A DNA stretch of 39,632 nt, taken from positions 1-39,632 of the forward strand of contig CANQJC010000019.1 in assembly GCA_947624165.1 (NCBI GenBank). The letters are read 5' to 3'. Both the position numbers and the translations under genes were made by a program. Every line of letters starts with the position of its first letter. Position 1 is the stretch's first letter. The notes under the pieces are model-generated. The model had not been told where the DNA came from, ran no database searches, and was given only the letters and a program-made list of their open reading frames with translations. This document shows positions 14,221 to 21,440 of this stretch, one piece after another. The DNA comes from an uncultured Clostridia bacterium. Its GTDB lineage: Bacteria > Bacillota > Clostridia > UBA1381.

Positions 14221-16800
14221 ATGGAGGTTTACCATAACAAAACAATAAAGGAAACGGCGGCTCTTTTTTCCACCGACATAAAGAACGGGCTCGGTACGGA
14301 GGAAGCGAAGCGCAGGCTCGGCGTTTACGGGAAAAACGAGCTTAAACGCAAAAAGCGTAAAAACATAGTCGTGAAATTTTTCGAACAGTTTAACGATTTC
14401 ATGATAATGATACTGCTCGGCGCGGCAGCCGTATCCTTTTTTACCTCCCTTATGCGCGGCGACGCGGACGTCACCGAACCCGTCATCATTCTTGCGATAG
14501 TGACGCTCAACGCGCTTTTGGGAGTTATTCAGGAGAAGCGCGCGGAAAAAAGTCTCGACGCGCTCAAAAAGATGTCGTCGCCGCACGCGTGCGTGCTCAG
14601 AAGCTCCAACACTCTCACCGTCGACGCTGCGGACGTTGTCCCCGGCGATATACTCGTGGTCGGCGCGGGCGACCTCGTCGCCGCCGACTGCCGTCTGATA
14701 AGCTCGAATAATCTTACCGTTGACGAATCCTCGCTTACCGGCGAAAGCATGAACGCCGAAAAGGACGCGACGCTGATACTCGATGAATTCGCGCCGCTTG
14801 GGGACAGGAAAAATCTTATACTCTCCTCCACCTCCGTGACGGGCGGAAAAGGTATGGCTATCGTCACGGGAACGGGTATGAACACGGAGGTCGGGCGGAT
14901 CGCCGACATGCTCATGAGCGGCGAAAGCGAACGTACGCCGCTCCAGAAAAAGCTCGCCGATACGGGAAAGACGCTCGGTATCGCCGCGCTTGCGATATGT
15001 CTCGCTGTTTTCATAATGGGATTGGCGTTGCATCTGCCGCCCTTCGATATGTTTATGACGGCTGTTTCGCTCGCCGTCGCCGCGATACCCGAAGGACTTC
15101 CCGCGATAGTAACCATCATGCTCGCGATAGGCGTAATGCGTATGTCGACGCACAACGCGATAGTGCGTAACCTTCCGTCCGTGGAAACGCTCGGCAGCGC
15201 GTCCGTGATATGCTCGGACAAGACGGGAACTCTTACGCAGAATAAAATGACCGTCACCGCCGTGTACGCCGCCGACGAGAAACTGCTGCACAAGCTCTGC
15301 ATGATGTGCAGCGACGCGTCGGACGCGCATAAGGATCCGACGGAGGACGCGCTTGTCGCCGCCGCGAAAAAGCAGGGCTTTGACAAGGCGGCACTCGATA
15401 AGAAATACAGACGCGTGGCTGAAATACCGTTCGATTCGACAAGAAAACGCATGACGACGATGCACCGCGACATAAAGGGCTATAAAACCATCGTCAAGGG
15501 CGCGGTGGAATTTGTTCTGCCGCTGTGTAAATTTAATTATAACGGTCAGAAGCCTATCGTGCTTTCGTCGGGCGCGAAAAGGAAAATTCTTGCCGAAAAC
15601 GCGAAGATGACCTCTCTCGGACTGCGCGTTATAGCCGTATGCTTCCGCGACGATTATCTCAAGTCGGACATAAACGAAGAAAACATGATTTTCGCGGGAT
15701 TGGTCGGGATAGAAGACCCTCCGCGTCCCGAAGCCGCAAGATCCGTCGAGCAATGCAAAAAAGCCGGTATACGCCCCGTAATGATAACCGGCGATCACGC
15801 GGGGACCGCGCTCGTCGTGGCGCGGAAAATCGGCATAGCCGACGCGTCGTCACAGGTAATGACGGGAAGCGAGCTTGACGGCATAAGCGACGAAAGACTT
15901 GCCGAGGTTATAAATAATTACGCCGTATTCGCGCGCGTTACGCCGAGCCATAAAATGAAAATCATTAAGGCGTTAAAGAGCAACGGCGAAGTCGTCGCGA
16001 TGACGGGAGACGGAGTGAACGACGCGCCCGCGCTCGCCGCCGCGGATATCGGCTGCGGCATGGGAACGGCAGGTACTGACGTGGCGAAGTCCGCGTCGGA
16101 TATGGTACTCACGGACGATAATTTTGCGACTATCGTATACGCCGTGAAGGAGGGCAGAAGCATATTCGCCAACATTAAAAAAGCCGTTCAATTTCTCTTG
16201 TCGAGCAACATAGGCGAAATACTGACGGTATTTATGGGGATAGTATTCACAAATTCGTCGCCGCTCACGGCGATACAGCTTCTATGGGTAAATCTTGTTA
16301 CCGATTCCCTGCCCGCTATCGCGCTCGGTCTCGACGCGCCCGAGGACGATATTATGGAGAAAAAGCCGCGCTCGCCGAAAAAAAGCATATTCGCGGACGG
16401 ATTGTGGGCGTCGATAATATCCGAGGGAATGATGATCGGCGCGCTCTCGCTGCTTGCGTTCACCGTCGGCACGCGTTTCTTCGGCGGTCTGACGGCGGGC
16501 AGGACGATGGCGTTCGCGGTGCTGAGTATATCCGAGCTTGTCCACGCCTTCAATATGCGGAGCGAACATTCCGTGATAAAAGCCGGTCTTTTTAAGAATC
16601 CGTATCTGATAATATCGCTTGCCGCCGGACTTATTCTCGAAGTGTCGGTCATATCCGTACCGAAGCTCGCGCGTATTTTCGGCGTCGTTCCTCTCGGTTT
16701 AGCCGCATGGCTTATAACCGCGCTGCTTTCCGTAATGCCGCTCGTTATAGTCGAAGCGCAGAAAGCACTCACCGCCGTTATCGCGCGCAGACGTTCATAG
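14221..16800 (+). CDS. calcium-transporting P-type ATPase (type IIA)
   Basis: The 859-residue membrane pump has the cation-ATPase N-domain (about 1-70), the actuator loop LTVDESSLTGES (about 165-176), PEGLP in M4 (290-294), the phosphorylation site CSDKTGTLTQNKMT with Asp333, and the hinge MTGDGVNDAPAL. All SERCA-type calcium ligands can be recognised: the Glu of PEGLP, Asn and Glu in SSNIGEIL (M5), and Asn, Thr and Asp in LLWVNLVTDSLPA (M6). It should therefore export Ca2+ from the cytoplasm, like Firmicutes LMCA1/YloB pumps. AAGGAGG precedes the ATG. A DtxR-family regulator follows in the same direction but has its own promoter. Ion choice is strongly supported by the ligand pattern, though Mn2+ transport is sometimes seen in relatives. 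Confidence 0.92.
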   Translation: MEVYHNKTIKETAALFSTDIKNGLGTEEAKRRLGVYGKNELKRKKRKNIVVKFFEQFNDFMIMILLGAAAVSFFTSLMRGDADVTEPVIILAIVTLNALLGVIQEKRAEKSLDALKKMSSPHACVLRSSNTLTVDAADVVPGDILVVGAGDLVAADCRLISSNNLTVDESSLTGESMNAEKDATLILDEFAPLGDRKNLILSSTSVTGGKGMAIVTGTGMNTEVGRIADMLMSGESERTPLQKKLADTGKTLGIAALAICLAVFIMGLALHLPPFDMFMTAVSLAVAAIPEGLPAIVTIMLAIGVMRMSTHNAIVRNLPSVETLGSASVICSDKTGTLTQNKMTVTAVYAADEKLLHKLCMMCSDASDAHKDPTEDALVAAAKKQGFDKAALDKKYRRVAEIPFDSTRKRMTTMHRDIKGYKTIVKGAVEFVLPLCKFNYNGQKPIVLSSGAKRKILAENAKMTSLGLRVIAVCFRDDYLKSDINEENMIFAGLVGIEDPPRPEAARSVEQCKKAGIRPVMITGDHAGTALVVARKIGIADASSQVMTGSELDGISDERLAEVINNYAVFARVTPSHKMKIIKALKSNGEVVAMTGDGVNDAPALAAADIGCGMGTAGTDVAKSASDMVLTDDNFATIVYAVKEGRSIFANIKKAVQFLLSSNIGEILTVFMGIVFTNSSPLTAIQLLWVNLVTDSLPAIALGLDAPEDDIMEKKPRSPKKSIFADGLWASIISEGMMIGALSLLAFTVGTRFFGGLTAGRTMAFAVLSISELVHAFNMRSEHSVIKAGLFKNPYLIISLAAGLILEVSVISVPKLARIFGVVPLGLAAWLITALLSVMPLVIVEAQKALTAVIARRRS

Positions 16801-16854
16801 GACGCGGGAAAATACACGAATATCTTAAAAATTTGATTTTTTTGCCGCCGCCTA

Positions 16855-16883
16855 TTGCAAATTCCGATAAAATGCGTTATAAT
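16855..16883 (+). promoter_or_regulatory. promoter of the DtxR-family regulator
   Basis: TTGCAA, 17 nt, TATAAT. The -10 lies in the 12-bp palindrome TTATAATTATAA (16877-16888), a possible autoregulatory operator. Confidence 0.75.
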
Positions 16884-16906
16884 TATAAACGAAATAATTT
16901 CTGACC

Positions 16907-16950
16907 AAAGAGGGTTTAGGAGTTTTACGGCTCCTATACCCTCTTTTATT
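16907..16950 (+). terminator. terminator or attenuator in the regulator leader
   Basis: A 16-bp stem with one mismatch (AAAGAGGGTTTAGGAG and CTCCTATACCCTCTTT, 8-nt loop) is followed by TATTTTATAT. It lies downstream of the regulator promoter and upstream of the regulator start codon. It can terminate the ATPase transcript and also acts on the regulator's own short leader. As DNA, the TTTAGGAG-N8-CTCCTATA inverted repeat could instead be an operator. Confidence 0.6.
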
Positions 16951-16970
16951 TTATATCGGAGGGTGATATA

Positions 16971-17351
16971 ATGACGGGCGACAAAAGATCCATATCGAGC
17001 GCGCTTGAAGAGTACCTCGAAGCCATATATGAAATTTCCGCATCAAAACAGAATGTGAGAATAACGGATATCGCGCTGCGTCTGGGCATTTCGAAGCCGA
17101 GCGTAAACAGAGCCGTGAACACGCTCAAAAATCACGGTCTTGTTTGGCACGAGCCATACGGGGATATCGTGCTTACGGAACGCGGACGCAAGATGGGCGA
17201 AAGCGTGAACCGCAGACATATAATGATAAAAAATTTTTTCATGAAGGTCCTCTCGCTTACGGAAAACGACGCCGAAAAGGAAGCGTGCCGTATAGAACAC
17301 AGCATAAGCGAAAACACGGTGGAGAAGATGAAAAGGTATATGGAAGGATAA
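16971..17351 (+). CDS. DtxR/MntR-family metal-dependent transcriptional regulator
   Basis: This 126-residue repressor has an N-terminal winged helix (about 8-70, with VRITDIALRLGISKPSVNRAVNTLKNHGLV as the helix-turn-helix) and a dimerisation/metal domain (about 75-126). It lacks the SH3-like C-terminal domain, as in MntR. Metal ligands can be placed: His83 in RRHIMIKNFF, and Cys106, Glu109 and His110 in EACRIEHSIS. Cys at 106 matches the C-R-x-E-H pattern of iron-type DtxR/IdeR, whereas MntR has Glu there. A GGAGG ribosome binding site precedes the ATG. The metal (Fe2+ or Mn2+) is therefore open, and the targets are unknown. Confidence 0.9.
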   Translation: MTGDKRSISSALEEYLEAIYEISASKQNVRITDIALRLGISKPSVNRAVNTLKNHGLVWHEPYGDIVLTERGRKMGESVNRRHIMIKNFFMKVLSLTENDAEKEACRIEHSISENTVEKMKRYMEG

Positions 17352-17355
17352 AAAA

Positions 17356-17390
17356 GACGTTAAGGCTTGCGCCTTAACGTCCTTTATTTT
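17356..17390. terminator. bidirectional terminator
   Basis: An 11-bp stem GACGTTAAGGC / GCCTTAACGTC with loop TTGC, flanked by A- and T-rich runs, between the convergent regulator and EAL-protein genes. Confidence 0.88.
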
Positions 17391-19036
17391 ATGTACTTTT
17401 CAAAAAATTCATCCGGCGGCAGCGGCTTGTCGTACAAATAACCTTGAAGGAACGACGTGCCTGCCGATTTGACGATATCCTGTATATCCTTGTTTTCCAC
17501 GCCCTCGGTACAAACCTGTATGCCCGCCTGTATACAATATTTTATAATAAACTCCACCAGGCTCCTGTCCTTCGGACGATCCTTTATGGAACGCGTCATG
17601 GTATGGTCAAGCTTTACTATGTCCGTCGGCGTATCCTTCAGAAGCATAAGAGACGCGTAACCCGTGCCGAAATCGTCAAGCGCGATAGAGATACCTTCGT
17701 CGCGCAGGCTTTGAAGTATAGCGGCGAGATCCTCGGTATATTCGACGCGGCAGCTTTCGGTAAGCTCCGCGATAAGAATATTATGCGGGAGCTTGTATTC
17801 GTTAAGCTTTGATATGATATAATCCTTCAGCGTTTCATCGGAAAACTGAATATAAGAGAAATTTATATTCACGTGCGGAAGCTTATGCGGCATATCGGAA
17901 TTGTTCCATTTCGATACATATCTGAGTGCTTCGTCCACGACCCATCTTCCGACGGGGATAATCTTTTCGCTGTGCTCGAGAACGGGTATAAACTCCACAG
18001 GACTTGCCTTGGGGAAGTCGTCGTCCTCCCAGCGCAAAAGCACCTCCGCGCCGTGCAGGGCCCCCGTCGAAGCGTCTATTACCGGCTGGAACACTATCGA
18101 GAACCCTTTGAATCCGTTCGTGATACTGTTCTGGAGAGCCTCGTTCATACGTACAAGGCGGTTTCTCTGCATTACAAGCTCGCCGCTGTAATATACGATA
18201 TCTTTTCTTTCCGCCTGCTTCGCCGCCGCGACGGTGTATGTAAGATTACTGTTTATCTGATCGAAATGCTGTCCGTCCTGCGGGAAGAACGTAACGCCCG
18301 TGACGAAATGTATATTTATTTTTTTACCGCCGACGGTGATATTTTGTACATATTCCTCGATATCGGACCAAAGAGAAATCGCTTCCTCCCTGCCGCCCGA
18401 CATGAACATCGCGAACTGCGTGCCGGCAACACGGTAAACGGTCGCGCGCTTTTCGCATATGTCAAGCAGTCTGTGGCCTATCGTGTAAAGGACCGTGTCG
18501 CCGAAGTCATAGCCGAATTTGGCGTTGATACGCTTGAAGTTACGTATATCTATCATCATAGCGACGCCGCTTTCGCCCCGTTCGAGCATCGCGCTCAGAT
18601 TATTGCGGAAGGCGTACGCGTTCCACATTCCCGTTCCCGGGTCTATCTTGGTTATCTGACCCATATTGCAGACGTACCCCGCCATGACCTGCGGCGCGCC
18701 GTCCTCGTCATACGTCATGTATCCTCGGCAATTCGCCCATATATAGTCTCCCGCCTTGTTCATAATGCGGTACTCGCAGTTGAGGTACGGAGTTTCCCCC
18801 GACGTCAGAGCTTCGATTTTCTTGTCGTGTCCCTTGATATCGTCGGGATGTATCCTGTCCGCCCAAAGCGACGCGGGTGACAGGCGCGTTGAAGGAAGGC
18901 TGAAATAATCCTTTGCGGATTCGGACCAGTGCGCCACGTTATTTTTCATATCTATACAGTAAAAAAACATATTGCTGTTGCTTTTCGAAAGTATGTCGAA
19001 AAGTCTCGAATCAAAATCCGATAAAAGGTCCTTCAC
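17384..19036 (-). CDS. PAS-GGDEF(degenerate)-EAL cyclic-di-GMP phosphodiesterase
   Basis: The 550-residue soluble protein has a PAS domain (about 15-130, ending in a PAC-like EYRIMNKAGDYIWANCRGYM), a GGDEF domain (about 135-285) and an EAL domain (about 300-545). The GGDEF signature is A204-G-T-Q-F, so diguanylate cyclase activity is unlikely. The EAL side looks active: Glu331 in AEVLLRW, Asn in VNINFSY, Glu424 in IAELTES, Asp454/455 in ALDDFGTGYASL, Lys475 in VKLD, Glu511/514 in CTEGVEN and Gln531. It should hydrolyse c-di-GMP, perhaps gated by the PAS or degenerate GGDEF domain. GTG is the start, seven bases after GGGGAGGA. No membrane segment is seen, and no c-di-GMP synthase is nearby. 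Confidence 0.9.
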   Translation of the reverse strand: MKDLLSDFDSRLFDILSKSNSNMFFYCIDMKNNVAHWSESAKDYFSLPSTRLSPASLWADRIHPDDIKGHDKKIEALTSGETPYLNCEYRIMNKAGDYIWANCRGYMTYDEDGAPQVMAGYVCNMGQITKIDPGTGMWNAYAFRNNLSAMLERGESGVAMMIDIRNFKRINAKFGYDFGDTVLYTIGHRLLDICEKRATVYRVAGTQFAMFMSGGREEAISLWSDIEEYVQNITVGGKKINIHFVTGVTFFPQDGQHFDQINSNLTYTVAAAKQAERKDIVYYSGELVMQRNRLVRMNEALQNSITNGFKGFSIVFQPVIDASTGALHGAEVLLRWEDDDFPKASPVEFIPVLEHSEKIIPVGRWVVDEALRYVSKWNNSDMPHKLPHVNINFSYIQFSDETLKDYIISKLNEYKLPHNILIAELTESCRVEYTEDLAAILQSLRDEGISIALDDFGTGYASLMLLKDTPTDIVKLDHTMTRSIKDRPKDRSLVEFIIKYCIQAGIQVCTEGVENKDIQDIVKSAGTSFLQGYLYDKPLPPDEFFEKYIK

Positions 19037-19079
19037 TCTTATTCCTCCCCGCTACTCAATTTTTTTGTATTCCTTATTA

Positions 19080-19115
19080 AAGATACCACAAATAATTAAA
19101 ATTGTCAACAATTTT
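19080..19115 (-). promoter_or_regulatory. promoter of the EAL gene with palindrome over the -35
   Basis: TTGACA (19103-19108), 17 nt, TATCTT (19080-19085) on the minus strand. A perfect inverted repeat AAAATTGT-N2-ACAATTTT (19098-19115) covers the -35 box and the stop codon of nth. It may be an operator. Confidence 0.65.
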
Positions 19116-19746
19116 AGCATTTCCCGCACGATTTGCAGACCTCGCCCACGGGGCATATTCCGCATTTCGGATTGCGCGCGTGACAAACGGCGCGTCCGTG
19201 CGCGACGAAACGATGGCACATACGAAGCTGATGCTCCGGCGGTATGATCTTTTTCAGATCCTCCTCGACCTTCGTCGGGTCGTCGTTGTTTGTCAGCCCT
19301 ATCCTCTTCGCTATTCTTTTACAGTGCGTATCGACAACCACCGCGCTCTTTCCGAATATGTCGCCCAATACGAGATTTGCCGTTTTACGCCCCGTACCCG
19401 CGAGACTTGTCAGATCCTCCATGGTGTCCGGCACCTCGCCGCCGTACGCGTCCAAAATACGCCGGCAGCAAAGAATGATATTGCGCGCCTTGTTTCTGTA
19501 AAATCCCACCGATTTGATATCCTCGCACAGCTCCTCATAATCCGCGGAAGCGAAATCCTCCGCGCTTTTGTACTTTTTGAAGAGACTCTCCGTCACGATA
19601 TTCACGCGCGCGTCCGTACATTGCGCGGAAAGCTGGGTCGCTATGAGCATTTCGAGCGGCGTCGAATAGTTAAGCGTACATTCCGCGTCGGGATACGCCT
19701 TGTCGAGAAGCTCCCGCACGCGCTCGGCACGTTCTTTTTTTGTCAA
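19114..19746 (-). CDS. nth: endonuclease III (DNA glycosylase/AP lyase)
   Basis: This base-excision repair enzyme removes oxidised pyrimidines and cuts the abasic site. With a TTG start at 19746 (eight bases after GGGGG) the protein is 210 residues, almost identical to the E. coli length. No ATG or GTG is available before the domain. The helix-hairpin-helix LTSLAGTGRKTANLV contains catalytic Lys121 and VVVDTHCKR contains Asp139, matching Lys120/Asp138 of E. coli Nth. The C-terminal iron-sulfur cluster motif Cys-x6-Cys-x2-Cys-x5-Cys is complete in CHARNPKCGICPVGEVC. A TTGCAA-17-TAGAAT promoter lies just upstream, divergent from glyA. Confidence 0.95.
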   Translation of the reverse strand: MTKKERAERVRELLDKAYPDAECTLNYSTPLEMLIATQLSAQCTDARVNIVTESLFKKYKSAEDFASADYEELCEDIKSVGFYRNKARNIILCCRRILDAYGGEVPDTMEDLTSLAGTGRKTANLVLGDIFGKSAVVVDTHCKRIAKRIGLTNNDDPTKVEEDLKKIIPPEHQLRMCHRFVAHGRAVCHARNPKCGICPVGEVCKSCGKC

Positions 19747-19786
19747 TTCCGTTACCCCCTTTGCGTAAAAATACGACGTTACGTAT

Positions 19787-19815
19787 ATTCTACCTTTTTT
19801 TACGAGAAATTGCAA
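19787..19815 (-). promoter_or_regulatory. promoter of nth
   Basis: TTGCAA, 17 nt, TAGAAT on the minus strand, about 40 bases before the TTG start. Its -35 lies nine bases from the divergent glyA promoter. Confidence 0.75.
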
Positions 19816-19823
19816 TAAAATAC

Positions 19824-19852
19824 TTGCACTTTTTACAAATAAATTATATAAT
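19824..19852 (+). promoter_or_regulatory. promoter of glyA
   Basis: TTGCAC, 17 nt, TATAAT, 40 bases before the start codon. The leader is too short for a riboswitch. Confidence 0.8.
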
Positions 19853-19891
19853 ATTTTGCATAAAAGACTTTACGAAAGGAAATATATAAAA

Positions 19892-21133
19892 ATGGAAAAA
19901 TATGAGAAAATAAAATCCTTCGATCCTGAGGTATACAACGCCATACTGGACGAAACGAGCCGACAGCAGAATAAGATAGAGCTTATCGCGTCGGAGAATT
20001 TCGTTTCCGAGCGCGTCATGGAGGCGAACGGTTCGCCGCTGACAAACAAGTACGCCGAGGGTTACCCCGGTAAGCGTTACTACGGCGGCTGCGAATATGT
20101 GGACGTTGTGGAGAATCTCGCTATCGAGCGCGCGAAGGAGCTGTTCGGCGCGGCTTACGCAAACGTGCAGGCGCACAGCGGCGCGCAGGCAAACATGGCG
20201 GTATTTTTCGCCCTGCTTACCCCCGGCGACACGGTACTCTCCATGAGCCTTGCCCACGGCGGACATTTGAGCCACGGCTCGCCCGTGAATATGTCGGGAA
20301 AATACTTCAACATAGTACCCTACGGCGTTACCGAGGATACGAACACGATAGACTATGACGAGGTAAGAAGGATCGCGCTCGAATGTAAGCCGAAGCTCAT
20401 ACTTGCGGGCGCGAGCGCGTATCCGAGGGTCATAGATTTCAAGAAATTCGCGGACATAGCGAGCGAAGTCGGCGCGTATTTGATGGTCGACATGGCGCAT
20501 ATCGCGGGACTTGTCGCGGCAGGCTGCCACCCGTCGCCGATGCCTTACGCGGACGTTGTGACGACGACGACGCATAAAACGCTCCGCGGTCCGAGAGGAG
20601 GACTTATACTTACCAACAACGAGGAGATCGCCGTTAAGATAAACAAGGCGATATTCCCCGGAATACAGGGCGGTCCCTTGATGCACACAATCGCGGCGAA
20701 AGCGGTATGCTTTAAGGAAGCTCTCGATCCGAGCTTCAAGGAATACGCCGAACAGGTCGTAAAAAACGCGGCGAAGCTTGCGCAGACGCTTCTTGACGAG
20801 GGCTTCAAGCTCGTTTCGGGCGGCACGGACAACCACCTCATGCTTGTTGATCTGACCGATATGAACGTCACGGGTAAGGAAGCGGAAAAGATGCTCGACG
20901 AGGTCGGCATAACAGTGAACAAGAACGCTATCCCGTTCGACACAAAAAGCCCGTTCGTGACGAGCGGCATAAGAATAGGCACGCCCGCTTCGACGTCGCG
21001 CGGCTTCAAGGAGGACGACATGGTCGAGGTCGGAAAGCTCATCTCGATGACCGTCAAGGACTTCGAGGGTTCAAAAGACGAGGTGCGCGCACGCGTAAAG
21101 GCACTTTGCGATAAGTATCCGCTTTACAGATAA
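19892..21133 (+). CDS. glyA: serine hydroxymethyltransferase
   Basis: This PLP enzyme interconverts serine and glycine and loads tetrahydrofolate with one carbon. The 413-residue protein is the normal bacterial length. Motifs seen in order are [48 protein letters not shown], the PLP-lysine block [14 protein letters not shown] with Lys229, [19 protein letters not shown], and [15 protein letters not shown] near the C-terminus. The ATG at 19892 follows AAAGGAAA by about nine bases. It is monocistronic; tRNA-Glu with its own promoter follows, and no clear terminator was found between them. Confidence 0.97.
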   Translation: MEKYEKIKSFDPEVYNAILDETSRQQNKIELIASENFVSERVMEANGSPLTNKYAEGYPGKRYYGGCEYVDVVENLAIERAKELFGAAYANVQAHSGAQANMAVFFALLTPGDTVLSMSLAHGGHLSHGSPVNMSGKYFNIVPYGVTEDTNTIDYDEVRRIALECKPKLILAGASAYPRVIDFKKFADIASEVGAYLMVDMAHIAGLVAAGCHPSPMPYADVVTTTTHKTLRGPRGGLILTNNEEIAVKINKAIFPGIQGGPLMHTIAAKAVCFKEALDPSFKEYAEQVVKNAAKLAQTLLDEGFKLVSGGTDNHLMLVDLTDMNVTGKEAEKMLDEVGITVNKNAIPFDTKSPFVTSGIRIGTPASTSRGFKEDDMVEVGKLISMTVKDFEGSKDEVRARVKALCDKYPLYR

Positions 21134-21171
21134 GACGCGGCGCGGACACGCAAAAAAAATATAATTTATTC

Positions 21172-21200
21172 TTGACAAACGAGTTTTTTTATGGTATTAT
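21172..21200 (+). promoter_or_regulatory. promoter of tRNA-Glu
   Basis: TTGACA, 17 nt, TATTAT, ending 13 bases before the mature tRNA. Confidence 0.85.
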
Positions 21201-21213
21201 AAATAAGCTGTAT

Positions 21214-21288
21214 GGCTCGTTGGTCAAGCGGTTAAGACTCCGGCCTCTCACGCCGGCAACGCGGGTTCGATTCCCGCACGAGTCACCA
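21214..21288 (+). tRNA. tRNA-Glu (anticodon CTC)
   Basis: The acceptor arms GGCTCGT/ACGAGTC pair fully with one G-U, the D-arm is TGGTCAAGCGGTTAAGAC, and the anticodon arm is CCGGC-CTCTCAC-GCCGG with anticodon CTC. The T-arm is GCGGG-TTCGATT-CCCGC, the discriminator is A, and CCA is encoded. It reads GAG codons. A decayed copy of its 3' half occurs at 25037-25096. Confidence 0.97.
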
Positions 21289-21322
21289 AACCCGTATGAA
21301 TGATATTCATACGGGTTTTTTT
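21288..21322 (+). terminator. terminator of tRNA-Glu
   Basis: A 14-bp stem AAACCCGTATGAAT / ATTCATACGGGTTT with a 3-nt loop and a T-run. The first stem base is the terminal A of CCA, as with tRNA-Arg. Confidence 0.9.
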
Positions 21323-21366
21323 ATCCATAAAAATATACGCCGCCGCGCAAGTGAATGTCGATATGA

Positions 21367-21395
21367 TTGACAAGGATTCGGAAATATTATATAAT
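21367..21395 (+). promoter_or_regulatory. promoter of the rhamnogalacturonan lyase gene
   Basis: Exact consensus TTGACA, 17 nt, TATAAT, about 46 bases before the start codon. No obvious operator is seen. Confidence 0.85.
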
Positions 21396-21440
21396 TAAAG
21401 AAATAAATCTGTACGAAAAAATTTACAGGAGGGCATGACT

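Noticed and set aside
14110-15798. 562-codon open frame antisense to the Ca2+-ATPase gene
   Set aside because: It is a mirror of GC-rich codons on the opposite strand, is rich in Arg, His and Tyr with no domain, and lacks a ribosome binding site. The ATPase motifs on the plus strand are complete.
16907-16950. yybP-ykoY manganese riboswitch upstream of the DtxR-family gene
   Set aside because: The leader is too short and lacks the conserved loop sequences of that class; only a single hairpin is present.
19844-20836. 330-codon frame antisense to glyA
   Set aside because: It is a shadow of glyA with a basic, Arg/Tyr/Val-rich composition, and the SHMT motifs are complete on the other strand.
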